Of a DNA stretch of 64,000 bases, positions 1 to 9,534 are shown in pieces. The notes under the pieces were generated by a model. That model was given only the letters and a program-made list of their open reading frames with translations. It was not told the DNA's origin and did no database searches. The DNA is from Mesostigma viride (lineage: Eukaryota > Streptophyta > Mesostigmatophyceae > Mesostigmatales > Mesostigmataceae). Numbering within the stretch: position 1 is the first letter of the stretch; the number at the start of each line of letters is the position of its first letter. Position numbers and translations under genes: made by a program. The stretch spans positions 7,310,862 through 7,374,861 of the forward strand of contig RPFO01000065.1 of the NCBI GenBank assembly GCA_009746045.1. The letters are read 5' to 3'.

Positions 1-471
1 CTTTTTCACGGAATCCATCAATGCGTTCCGCTCGTTCACCACGCGCGCCTGTAGCCAAAACCGAGGGGAAATCGTAAATACAAAACCATCTGGCGCGTTA
101 AATTTCACAAGAGCTTTCTTTCCTGCTATGAGCGAAGTGTGCGCAAGGGCCTGCACCGCAAACAGCTACAATTCGCGAGATATACTGACGTTTTCGTCGA
201 GCATTTGTTTCTGCTTGTCCGCACTCTCTTGCAGCTCAAGTTCCAGATTTTGGATTCTCCGCTCAAGAGTCTTTATCTGCGTCTGCTTCTGTGAGACATT
301 TCCCCGCAGGTTGTTGTTCTCCTCTTCCAGGCTTAAAATCTTCGTGTTGAAGGCGCGCGAAGCTATCCTAAACGCTAAATCTAGGCAATCGTAGGGATCG
401 GCAGGAAGCAAAGCCTCCACGTCCGACGGGACAGAATCGTTTGGCCTCATAAATCCGGCGCTCATATCCAT
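1..471 (-). CDS. At4g15545-like coiled-coil protein, 5' end (partial)
   Basis: Minus-strand gene, start codon at 471-469, running off the left edge. Exon 1 is 471-190 and exon 2 is 48-1; the 141-bp intron (189-49) has GT...CTACAG borders. The N-terminus has an acidic lead, then a DPYDCLDLAFRIASRAFN segment (about residues 25-42), then a heptad-rich coiled coil to about residue 94. Exon 2 gives ARVVNERNALMDSVKK. From memory, the segment order (DP-x-x-LDLA-x-x-I, coiled coil, DEN, NERNAL-x-x-x-x-KK) matches the plant protein family typified by Arabidopsis At4g15545, whose function is unknown. The splice site was chosen because it joins DEN to ARVV with the spacing remembered for that family. 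A second donor at 185 with an acceptor at 123 also keeps frame and cannot be excluded. The family match is a recollection, not a search. Confidence 0.62.
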
Positions 472-839
472 CGTGCCGAAAAAGTAAGGCCTGCTATCCG
501 GCTCTAGCTATTTTCTCGTGCTTTGTAGCTTGCGCCCTCCTAGACCGCGGCCCGTCGGGGCTTGGGATGCCACATCCCAGGCTGTTTTTCCCAACGTCAA
601 AAATCAAACGAAAATGTTCGTCATGTTTCCCCCCAAATTCCTGCGCGCAAGAACGCGGTTGATTCCAAATAATGCTGCCAATCGCCAATCGAATACAGTG
701 CGGAGGAGTCTTCGCCGCTGGAGAGCCCGCAAAAGCGCCGCACTTGTGAAACCTTGGAAATAAATAATAATTGTTGCAAACGTACCAGGAATGTACACGT
801 GTGTTCAATTTTTTTCGGGGAAATGGGTATATTTTATCA

Positions 840-1036
840 GGCGGAGCCAATTTTCGGAAGAACCGTTAGGTTCGCCAGAATTGGCGAAGCTTATAAGGCC
901 GTACACGTGAGAAAACATAGGAATAGGGGATGAAAATCCGTCAATCCATCCATACATACATCCATCCATCCATCCACCGAATTTGTCCCGAATTTGCAAG
1001 CATAAGGGTGAGGTTCTTCCGAAAATTGGCTCCGCC
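840..1036. mobile_element. MITE-like element with 24-bp perfect terminal inverted repeats
   Basis: Positions 840-863 (GGCGGAGCCAATTTTCGG then AAGAAC) are the exact reverse complement of 1013-1036. The 149-bp interior has no ORF and includes a short (CATC)n run near 943-978. No target-site duplication is evident at the edges, so the superfamily is unassigned. Confidence 0.75.
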
Positions 1037-1285
1037 GTAGAGTTTCAACGGGCAAGTTGCAAACACGCACGTTACTTGATTAGCCAATTATGGACCAAAG
1101 AGGTGAAAGGGGAAATGTGAGTATCAGCGAATCCTAAATGAAGGTGTGTTCAATTTTGGCGGCAGCTTTGCAGTGGGACCAGGGTGGGACACGCTTTCAG
1201 TTAGGTACCTATTAGTACTGTTGTTGTTGTTGTGTCCCACACCGGACATGGGCAGCAGAGAATCTGTAGTACTGTATGCAGGCTG

Positions 1286-1850
1286 TACTGTATGCCGAAG
1301 ATTTGCGAGCTAGCCTGTTGCAGCCTTGCAGGCGGTAACAGCTGGCTGTCCGCGACACTCCAAATCTTACGATACGTTTCGAATTCGGAATCCATCCATG
1401 CTTGCCGCATGGTGAATGGTTTATGGGGGCAATCAAAACTCTGAAGGAAAGGAACGCCAGCCGCCACGTAATCCATTCTCCAAGACTGTCCAGGCCTCTA
1501 GGGGAGCAAGCTTCGGAATCGTGAGAAGGTTTTTGCGTGAGAGGGGATTGGTCGACGTATGCCGAGGAGATTTGCGAGCCAGCCTGTTGCAGGCGGTAAA
1601 TCTTACGTTTCGGATTCGGAATGCACGCCTGCTTGGTGACCGTAATGCGATGAAACCCAAAACAAAAAAACTCCAAGGATCAAAATGCCAGGGATGTCCA
1701 CTTTCCAAGACTGTCCAGGCCTCTAGGGGAGCAAGCTTCGGAAACGTGAGAAGGTTTTTGAGTGACCGTTATGCAATCGAAAGGAAAGGGACGTTATGCA
1801 ATCGAAAGGAAAGGGATTTACAAGACTGTCCAGGCCTGTAGGGGAGTAAG
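1286..1850 (+). repeat. Local direct repeats upstream of the GT8 gene
   Basis: The phrase AAGACTGTCCAGGCCTCTAG with its flank AGGGGAGCAAGCTTCGGAA occurs near 1480 and 1710, with a diverged copy near 1822. A second phrase (GATTTGCGAGC-AGCCTGTTGCAG...GGCGGTAA) occurs near 1300 and 1568. These are interspersed partial duplications within 560 bp, not a clean tandem array. They overlap the presumed promoter of the GT8 gene. Confidence 0.6.
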
Positions 1851-2053
1851 ATGCGGAAACGTGCAAAGTTAGATTTTAACCAGAAAGCGATGACGGTTTC
1901 GAACATCTGTAACGTGCTTCTCGGAACTTTGCGGTCGATATCGCCTGATTCGCTTCCACAGCTACAGGAACGGCTGGTTTCCTTTGTATTACTTCGGCTT
2001 CGTTGGCTTTGGGTTTGCGTAAGAGTCGAAAAAGCAAGCTGCAAACGCGCGAC

Positions 2054-3478
2054 ATGGTGCGCACTCATGGGAGCCCAACTTGCTGGCAACGCCTGTATTT
2101 CTGGAAGGGAATGCCTCGGCAGTGTGGCCCCTTGCTGCTAGCCGTCGGTTTATTCCTCGTCGTGGGATGTTATTCGGTTTCCGTGCTCTTCCCCCCTCGG
2201 CTTCATGGGCTGTCCTCGCAAGATGCACTGGGAGTAACTTTGCCTTTGCCGGTCGGTGGCAACGCGTCACGTCTACATGTCGATAATGCTCTTGTCCACA
2301 TTTCCTCGCCCGATAATGCAACCATTGCGGACTATCACGTACCACTCAGCACATCCCATGGTTTCGTTCGAACGGAGGTTCCTGAGAAACGGCTTGCAAA
2401 CTTACATGATCAAGACGTGCCATCAAGGCATCCTGTGTACAGCCGGAGTGACTTCTTTGAGCATTTCCGCCTACCAGTTATCTCAAAGCCCTGTGCTTAC
2501 GCAAGCCTTGCGGCGAGCAGGCAAGACGCCATACAATCTATCGCTCTTTTCAAACAGCTGCATTTCCACAACATGCGAAACTGTAATTTTGTCATGCTTT
2601 TGCCCCGTCAATCGCTGAAGAATGTATGGCATCATGAGAAGATGGAGGCATATCCTTGCGACTTCCCCCCTTGGCAGGATGTCATCTGCCCTCTGCACGG
2701 CTGGATGCGCTTCCTTGATGTCCATGTCGTCTTGGCAGACGTTCCTTTTGACATCAAAGACGTTGAGGACAGTAACCTGCAAAACAGGCTTATGCTCAGG
2801 ATGTTCACTGCGATCAGCCTCTTAAAAGGGGTTGTTCTGGGATTAACAGAGTATGCAAAGCTGGTGTTTCTTGACTCCGACCTGCTTATCCTCTCCAACT
2901 TCTCAGAAATCTTGGACACAACTATGGGCACAGCTGCGTCGGGACTGGTGTACGGGGAGCCGCTGAACGCCGGCATGTTTGTTGTGGAACCAAACGCCAA
3001 TCACATGGACCTTTATGTCAACATCTTCAAGACGTCAACATATACAAACTACGGGTTCAATGATGCATGGAAGGAGGAGGGGCGGGGCTGGAATTTCGCC
3101 TGCGGCTGCTCTGATCAGGGCAGCCTGTTTTACCTCTTCAAACTTATCCTGAAATCTGGGGTCTGGCTGGACCCATTTATGTACGGGTATCCAGCTTGTG
3201 AGACGGAGTTCCCCCCACCCCAGTTCATGCATCCCAAGGTTGTGCATTTCAAGGGGGCTTGCAAGCATGTGCCCATGAGACAAGCGGAGCACCACATGAA
3301 GCCTAATGCCATGGGTGGAAAGAAATATCTCGCTCTAACTTGGCTGGCAGCTTGGCACAATTGGTCCGAAAGTGTTGTAAACAGCAGGCTGTTCAAGAAG
3401 TCACTGGGTGCTTGCAAGCCAACCAATTTTACCATAAGTTGCTACGGTGAGAAAAATGAGTGTGCGCTATCGCCATAG
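2054..3478 (+). CDS. GT8-family glycosyltransferase, type II membrane protein
   Basis: A single open reading frame of 474 residues from ATG 2054. It can be read open further upstream, but only from non-ATG codons. The basic N-terminus is followed by one hydrophobic segment at about residues 25-45 (GPLLLAVGLFLVVGCYSVSV), the type II anchor of Golgi enzymes. Then comes a stem region of about 85 residues and a GT8 (glycogenin/galactinol synthase/PGSIP-like) domain. Visible hallmarks are YAKLVFLDSDLLIL, with the metal-binding DSD at 274-276; LNAGMFVVEP with Asn at 305; a SDQGSLFYLF segment; and HPKVVHFKGACKHVP, with His at about 398, in the place of the usual C-terminal HxxGxxKPW-type motif. GT8 enzymes use UDP-sugars and Mn2+; donor and acceptor cannot be told from sequence. 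There are no introns, unlike the other two recognised host genes. Confidence 0.88.
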   Translation: MVRTHGSPTCWQRLYFWKGMPRQCGPLLLAVGLFLVVGCYSVSVLFPPRLHGLSSQDALGVTLPLPVGGNASRLHVDNALVHISSPDNATIADYHVPLSTSHGFVRTEVPEKRLANLHDQDVPSRHPVYSRSDFFEHFRLPVISKPCAYASLAASRQDAIQSIALFKQLHFHNMRNCNFVMLLPRQSLKNVWHHEKMEAYPCDFPPWQDVICPLHGWMRFLDVHVVLADVPFDIKDVEDSNLQNRLMLRMFTAISLLKGVVLGLTEYAKLVFLDSDLLILSNFSEILDTTMGTAASGLVYGEPLNAGMFVVEPNANHMDLYVNIFKTSTYTNYGFNDAWKEEGRGWNFACGCSDQGSLFYLFKLILKSGVWLDPFMYGYPACETEFPPPQFMHPKVVHFKGACKHVPMRQAEHHMKPNAMGGKKYLALTWLAAWHNWSESVVNSRLFKKSLGACKPTNFTISCYGEKNECALSP

Positions 3479-3730
3479 ATGCACCCCATGCTATATCATT
3501 GATAGACACACCCGGCCCGCAAGTACGCATGACTCAACATGCGCCGTGCAGATTGTATGCTGGCTGTACATAAAAATGGTGCGACATTACATTACGCAGC
3601 AGAAAATGCTCGGTGGAAACATAATTGAGATGGGTCATGGATGATACAACTACTGAGTGATTTTTTAAATACGATGTAACCTACTTAATTATAATCACAT
3701 AATTAAACCTACTTAATTATAATCACTTTA
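3479..3730 (+). other. 3' flank of the GT8 gene
   Basis: No gene. A TGTAA at 3675-3679, about 200 bases after the stop, fits the polyadenylation signal favoured in green algae. A duplication of CCTACTTAATTATAATCAC follows (about 3680-3698 and 3708-3726), just before the TTAA transposon. Confidence 0.5.
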
Positions 3731-3751
3731 TTAAGGGGACATGACACATCG

Positions 3752-3775
3752 GAATTTTTTGGCGCCAAAAAATTC
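3752..3775. promoter_or_regulatory. 24-bp subterminal palindrome of the TTAA element
   Basis: A perfect palindrome whose half-site is GAATTTTTTGGC, centred on GGCGCC, lies 17 bp inside the left end of copy A. It is followed by a GGTACC-rich segment. Copies B (about 15148) and D (about 34161) keep the same layout with one or two changes. Its position and conservation suggest a transposase-binding or end-pairing site; this role is inferred. Confidence 0.6.
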
Positions 3776-4925
3776 GCGCCGGTACCGTCGGTACCCCCGG
3801 ACCGTGAAATTGTGGTGCACAATGCGCACACCTCGTGCGGAGGTGGCCATGGCGACGTGTGTTCCGTAAAAATTTGCCTTATCGGCCAGGCGACAAGCGA
3901 AAAATGTACGCCGGTGGTTTTAAACGATGTTCTAGTATGATGTTTCATAGCCAGATATGCACAATTTGAAAAGTCGGTGCCTTTCTTAATCCAGATTTGC
4001 ACGGGGGTCTAATCCGAAAATCTGGCCGCACATATTAATTTAGAATGCGTGCCTGCGACGGTAGAATTTAAGATTTGTGGGTTATATTGATGCAGGAAGA
4101 AGCGTTTAGTAATGGAAACCGTGAAAACATCCTAAGCGGCTTCGATTTGCGGCCATTTCCCGTCATTTCTGAAATGATATCGTTCAGGCCTGCGCGATCC
4201 GCGGTCAAGCCATCCATGGATGGCTGGCTGTCTCGCGCGCCTGGGTAGGAAATAAAGCCGGCCGTGGTACGTTCATTTGCCGCATGTCACCGCCCTGTCT
4301 GTTTGCGCTCTAAATGTTCCTGGCATGAAGCTTTGGCGCCGATTCCGGGTGTTCTTGCTATTATTTTGTTCGCCACTTGTTGCAGTTGCGCTATCTGTTT
4401 TCGCAGGTTTCAATGTTTTGCCTTATGCTGCGTATGCCATGCTTCTTAAAGCTAGCAAGAGTTGATCGGGCAGTTTTGCGGCTCTGCTTCACTTTCTTTT
4501 ATGGAGTTTTTCATATGGTAGACATTGTATATTGCGTAGTCAAGGACCCTAGCTGCCTGGGAGCGGCATCAACGTTGCAAGGAGCTGGCGAGCTCATAAA
4601 CGCTTGTCTTGGCTCTTCAGCATGCTGGAAAACAAGGTGTGAAGTTGTAGGGAATTAAGGTGAGCATGTGTTATATAGTTATCTCCTTCCAATATGTTTT
4701 GCTTCCATTACACATGGCTGGGGCTTCCTAGATGATAAGGATCAGGTGCTTATTATGACAATATTAAAGGATGGCCCTTTTATCCTTTAGCATCATGACT
4801 GGGTGTTAGCTATGAGGTGATTCCCGCAAGTGGTCATGCCTGCTTGCGTAATGATTTTGTCGGTGGATGTCTTCTTCAAGCATCTAGCATTTGCTTTACG
4901 TGCTTCTGCCCAATTTGCAGGGGGC

Positions 4926-5669
4926 AAGCTTAGGAATCTGGCCCGGCCCCCGTGCTCCTCACCTTTAAGTACATGGCGGACAAGCTGGCGTTCCTTAAAT
5001 GCCGCAAGAAGCTCTCGGAGACTCGCTTCACGCTGGACGACGACTTGACCCTGGCCCAGCAACAACGGCGACGCGAGCTATGGCCGGCCTACCTTCAGCT
5101 CCGGCAGAGCGCAAGGGGGAAGCCGGTATACTGGAGGGGGGCGGTCATCCACGTTGACCACAAGCCCTGGCAGCCCCCTCCTGCCACCTCAGACTAGGAA
5201 TATATATACCAGTAGTGTAGATTAGTAAGGCTTAGCCTAGCATGTGGCCCACGCGCATGTGCGCCCATAATGGCCCCCATGGATGATGCCTTCAACATTT
5301 AGCCATGCTTTGTCTATAATGGGACCCCCATGGATGTTGCATTAAGAACTTAGCCATGCTATGCCATGCAGAGAGATGCTCTCTGTCGAGAAGCCATGCC
5401 CTAGCCCTTGCATAGCCATGATGATCTTCCTCCCCCGTGCCAGGATCCCCTTAGCTGGGTTGAACCTGAGACAGCATGGTGGTGCCGGTGCCCTTGCGGC
5501 ACCTAGAGCAAGTGTTGCTTACATTCCCACCCTTGCATGAAGTAGCCTAGGATGTATTTAAAGCCATATGCCCCTTCTCAGGGATATGTGCTACATTGAC
5601 TCCCAACGGAGTGATGTTGATAATTAATTAATTAATTAATTAATTAATTAATTAATTAAGCTTAGGAAT
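4926..5669 (+). mobile_element. 5'-truncated L1-ORF1-like retroelement (copy 1) with 12-bp TSD and (TTAA)n tail
   Basis: The 12-bp AAGCTTAGGAAT flanks both sides (4926-4937 and 5658-5669), a target-site duplication. The 720-bp body starts within the ORF, carries its C-terminal end and a ~460-bp 3' region, and ends in a (TTAA)n tail (about 5623-5657). 5' truncation, a variable-length TSD and a microsatellite tail are the marks of target-primed reverse transcription by a LINE-type machinery. It sits inside TTAA transposon copy A. Confidence 0.88.
4938..5197 (+). pseudogene. L1 ORF1p-like C-terminal domain, truncated
   Basis: Reads VLLTFKYMADKLAFLKCRKKL, then RFTLDDDLTLAQQQRRRELW, then KPVYWRGAVIHVDHKPW before a stop at 5195-5197. 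The order of a strand-forming PVLLTF segment, ADK...LK-x-RKKL, DDDLT-x-A-x-x-x-RR-x-LWP and a final WRG-x-x-x-x-VD resembles the C-terminal nucleic-acid-binding part of L1 ORF1 proteins (Transposase_22-like). The 5' part is missing through truncation at insertion. The reading frame is open to the natural stop, so this copy shows the true C-terminus of the family. Confidence 0.65.
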
Positions 5670-6535
5670 GTGCTTATGGTGTCCCTCATGCCACAGTGTA
5701 CCAAGCATGCAGGGTGGCAGCTATAACATGATGTACTATGGGCAAACTAGGTCAGAATGACCTGTAATTTGGTGGCAAGCTTTATGATACATTTTATTAA
5801 TTAATTGCACCTGGTTTGCCCCAGTTAGTGGTTGGCTAGGGTGTAAAAGGGGTGTTGTTTGTGCTCATAACCCAGATTTTCTGTCATTTTTTTTTTGCAT
5901 GTTTACACTAATAACATGAGTAAACGTGCTCAGAATGAGCTCAAACTTTGTGAGAGTGAAATTCCCACCCTAGGCCTAGTATAAATATCATCACTGGAAT
6001 TTTTGCATGTGTCTACTATTTGATTTATTTTTTTAGGACCAAAAAAATACGTGTTTTGGGCTAAACCCTATAAATAGTCTAAACGTGCTTATTTTGTGGT
6101 CCTGAGTAGCCAGATTTATTTGCAATTAGGGTGGGGATTTTAGGAAAATATGTGGTTTGGTCACTTTTGGTTTGCCCAGTCTCCTAGGAAAAATCGGCAA
6201 AAAATAGCGTCTTTTTCTATTTTTAGCTCATAACTGGGTCATGCTGGGGGGTAGTACCACCCCCAAGTGGCTGGAAAAAATTTTTTTTCACATATTTATG
6301 GTTTGGAAGCATAACCGGATTTTTATCCCATGCACAGGTCTGTTTTCCAGAAAAGTGCACTTTCAATGTGTCATGTCCCCTTAATTTTTGCACAAACTGC
6401 CCAAGTTTCTAGTGCATGTAAAAAATGCACTAGGAAGGGGGGTGTCCGGGTGTGACGTTGTGTGACATCATTTTGTCACCCAATGTCACTTTTGTGACAT
6501 TCCGTGATTTTTCTGTGTGCAGACCGTTCTTAAAC
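5670..6535. other. Right part of TTAA element A and short flank, no gene
   Basis: Up to 6384 this is the AT-rich right half of copy A. It holds the phrase GTCTTTTTCTATTTTTAG (about 6210), also found near the right ends of copies B and D. From 6385 to 6535 is a short flank with GTGACAT words. No coding potential is seen. Confidence 0.6.
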
Positions 6536-6995
6536 TCATGCTCCCGTTGGGGAGTCACGGAGCATCGGAGTGCTTTTAATTAATCCCTGTGTATGCACAA
6601 CATGAAGAAAGGGCAGAGACCCCCTTTCTCCTTCATGCGAGAGGCATGCCACACGAGGTAGCCATGGCTGACGGCGGAGCTCATAACTTTCACGTTTGGG
6701 CACCAAATTCGGCCGTGACTATCACTATCGCTTCGTCTTTCTAAGACGCGCACGCTGATTCCACGAGCCACGAGCGGACATGGCTGACGGCGGAGCTCAG
6801 AACTTTTGCATCTGAGCCCCAAATGCAGTCAGATCACTTGCAACCGATGCGTCTTTTCTAGGCGCATCTGCTACTAGCATCGGTTACAGCTGTAACGCAG
6901 TATTGTGACCAGCCTGCAGCAATTACGCAAAGCACCACGGCGTCTCTCTAAGACGCACACTGATATAATTTTCCGAACCTATTACGCAATATTAC

Positions 6996-7780
6996 ATGGC
7001 GAGCGAACGCCTGTCGACGCAACGCAGTTTGGCGGATGCGCTCGCCCATGAAAATGCGGCAGCTGCAGCTGCAGCTTTGCCAGCTCCGGCAGGCAGCGCC
7101 GGTGACACTAGTCGTGCACTGGTGGTCGCCCAGCAACCTCCCGGGCTCACTAATGCCTCGCCATCGGCATCGCCTGACCCTAATCGCGCCCGCTCCGCCG
7201 ACAAAACAGGATGGTCTTCACGCCCCTCGGAACCGCGCTGTCGGCTCCACCCTTTCCAGGTCGATGATCACGACTGGACCAACATGTCTCCGGCCGATGC
7301 TCTGCACTGCATCTTCCTCGTGGACTACGCCTCGCTTTACGACCTGTGCCTCCATCTCCACGACAACAATCGCCTCCTCCTCCCGGACGGCCGCCGATGG
7401 AACGACATCCGCCTGCTGTTCGGGTGCCCCCGCCCCCAACTCCAGCACACCATCCTCAACTCCCTTCTCCAGCGCTCTGACGGCCAGATCTGGGCTCCAT
7501 CCATCTCCGCCCCCGCCCTCCGCTCCATCCTCACGGAAGCCTTTCAGCAGCACGTGACCCCCCTTGCTGCCGACGTGAGCAGCAATCGGTGGCACGCTGA
7601 CTGCTGAACTTCCTCACAATTCCACCGCCGTCGCCTCCACCTCCACTGCCATTTCCGCCTCCACTGCCGACATCCAAGCCCAGCTCCTCGACCTCGACCA
7701 ACGCCTTCAAGCCACCGCCACCGCCCTTGAGAGCTTGCATGACACCGCCGGCCTCACCGCCCAGGCGGTGAAGGACATCG
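6996..7780 (+). pseudogene. L1-ORF1-like protein, N-terminal half, frameshifted
   Basis: Starts MASERLSTQRSLADALAHEN, then an Ala/Pro-rich linker and a HPFQVDDHDWTNMSPADALH segment shared with the minus-strand copy. The frame breaks near 7575 relative to that copy, ending after AADVSSNRWHADC. The remaining coding-like sequence continues in another frame to the inversion junction at 7780/7781. Confidence 0.6.
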
Positions 7781-7804
7781 GTCGCCGCTGTTGCTGGGCC
7801 AGGG

Positions 7805-8992
7805 TCAAGTCGTCGTCCAGCGTGAAGCGAGTCTCCTCGAGAGCTTCTTGCGGCATTTAAGGAACTCCAGCTTGTCCGCCATGTACTTAAAGGTGAGGAG
7901 CACAGGTGGCGGGCCAGCCTTCCCCCGCACGCGGGGGAGGCGGACAGCCGACATGTCCAGCTCACCAGTGAGTAACATGGGGGCAAGAATGTCGCGCTTA
8001 AATGCCTCAAGAAGGCTCGTGGAGGTCTCACCTGCCGGCTGGTCGAAGTGCTTGACAGTGACATTGTTGCTGCGCTTGGCGATGTCGGCTTCCTCGCGAA
8101 GGTCGAGGGCTTGTTGCTTGAGTTGTGCCGAGATGGTGGAGGTGGTGGAGTTGGTGTTCTGCTTAAGCAAGTCCGCCCAGGTGGAGGGAGCATCGCCGGC
8201 CGGGCCAGCAGGCGCCGGCTGGGCGGCGATGTCCTTCACCGCCTGGGCGGTGAGGCCGGCGGTGTCATGCAAGCTCTCAAGGGCGGTGGCGGTGGCTTGA
8301 AGGCGGTGGTCGAGGTCGAGGAGCTGGGCTTTGATGTCGGCAGTGGAGGCGGAAATGGCAGTGGAGGTGGCGGTGAGGTGAGGAAGTTCAGCAGCCAGCG
8401 GACCACCCATTGCTGCGACGTCAGCAGCAAGGGGGGTCACGTGCTGCTGAAAGGCTTCCGTGAGGATGGAACGGAGGGCGGGGGCGGAGATGGATGGAGC
8501 CCAGTTCTCGCCGTCAGAGCGCTGGAGAAGGGAGTTGAGGATGGTGTGCTGGACTTGGGGGCGGGCGCACCCGAACAGCAGGCGGATGTCGTTCCATCGG
8601 CGGCCGTCAGGGAGGAGGAGGCGATTGTTGTCGTGGAGATGGAGGCACAGGTCGTAAAGCGAGGCGTAGTCCCCGAAGAAGATGCACCGCAGAGCATCGG
8701 ACGGAGACATGTTGGTCCAGTCGTGATCATCGACCTGGAAAGGGTGGAGCCGACAGCGCGGTTCCGAGGGGCGTGAAGACCATCCTGTTTTGTCGGCTGA
8801 GCGGGTGCGTTTCAGGTCAGGCGATGCCGATGGCGAGGCATTAAGCCCGGGAGGTTGCTGGGCGACCACCAGTGCACGACTAGTGTCACCGCTGCCTGCC
8901 GGAGCTGGCACAGCTGCAGCCGCAGCTGCCGCATTTTCATGGCCGAGCGCATCCGCTAAACTGCGTTGCGCCAAAGGACGTTTGCTCGTCAT
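7805..8992 (-). pseudogene. L1-ORF1-like protein, longest copy (395 aa), truncated at inversion junction
   Basis: Longest readable copy of the family, ATG at 8992-8990. Order: Ala-rich N-terminus (to about 70), a conserved W-containing region (HPFQVDDHDWTNMSPSDALR, about 83-102) and an alpha-helical block (CLHLHDNNRLLLPDGRRWND...). A Ser/Thr/Ala-rich predicted coiled coil follows (about 200-300). The L1 ORF1p-like C-terminal domain begins at VKHFDQPAGETSTSLLEAFK. Compared with the copy at 4938-5197, two extra bases after AAGAAGCTCTCG shift the frame, so it ends in LASRWTTT instead of RFTLDDDLT. No reverse transcriptase or endonuclease is linked, so movement would depend on a LINE elsewhere. 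Confidence 0.62.
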
Positions 8993-9534
8993 ATATTGCG
9001 TTTTAGATTCGGAAAATTATATCAGCATGTGCGTCTTAGAAAGACGAAGCGATAGTGATATTCACGGCTAAATTCGGTGCTCAAACGTAAAAGTTATGAG
9101 CTCCGCCGTCAGCCATGGCTACCTCGTGGCTCGTATGATGTGCGCCCATAATGGCCCCCATGGATGTTGCCTTCAGAATTTAGCCAAGCCATATGCCTAT
9201 AATGGGACCCCCATGGATGTTGCATTAAGAATTTAGCCATGCTATGCCTATGCAGAGAGATGCTCTCTGTAATTGAGAAGCCATGCCCTAGCTCTTGTAT
9301 AGCCATGATGATCTTCCTCCCCCGTGCCGGGATCCCCTTAGTTGGGTTGAACAGCATGGTGGTGCAGGTGCCCTTGAGGCACCTAGAGCATGCAAGTGTT
9401 GCTTACATTCCACTCTTGCAGGAAGTAGCCCAGAATGTATTAAAAGCCATATCATTGCCCCTTCTCCGGGATATGTGCTACATGTACTCCCAACGGAGTT
9501 ATGTTTCTAATTAATTAATTAATTAATTAACACG

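Larger units (their letters stand above)
472..2053. other. Divergent intergenic region between the coiled-coil gene and GT8 gene
   Basis: This 1.6-kb stretch must hold the promoters of the minus-strand coiled-coil gene and the plus-strand GT8 gene. I see no convincing coding exon and no clear TATA box. It contains a 197-bp MITE-like element and a set of local direct repeats, both listed separately. Confidence 0.6.
3731..6384. mobile_element. TTAA-target DNA transposon, copy A
   Basis: Bounded by TTAA at 3731-3734 and 6381-6384. Inside are perfect 15-bp terminal inverted repeats, GGGGACATGACACAT at 3735-3749 and its reverse complement at 6366-6380. A TTAA duplication with GG-starting ends is the signature of Kolobok/T2-type or piggyBac-type DNA transposons; GG ends favour the former. 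The body is 2,646 bp, or about 1,914 bp after subtracting the retroelement inserted at 4926-5669. No transposase reading frame is visible, so it is non-autonomous. Near-relatives lie at 15128-17788 (B), 34141-38839 (D), 33390-34140 plus 38840-39085 (C/E) and 48450-49320 (F). Confidence 0.85.
6536..9534 (+). mobile_element. L1-ORF1-like retroelement copy 2 with internal inversion
   Basis: Three parts lie in order. At 6536-7780 are a 5' region and the N-terminal half of the ORF in plus orientation. At 7781-9133 the same 5' region plus most of the ORF lies in minus orientation. At 9134-9534 is the 3' region in plus orientation, ending with a CTCCCAACGGAG hairpin and a (TTAA)n tail. The segment from CACACGAGGTAGCCATGG near 6650 reappears inverted at about 9108-9133. 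An inverted 5' part joined to a forward 3' part is what twin priming gives in LINE insertions. The extra plus-strand copy at 6656-7780 needs a second event. Confidence 0.72.

Noticed and set aside
4325-4465. 46-residue hydrophobic ORF in TTAA element A
   Set aside because: Short, not preserved in the related copies B, D or F; probably chance.
8048-8776. Plus-strand Gly-rich frame of 242 residues
   Set aside because: Complement shadow of the L1-ORF1-like frame on the minus strand.
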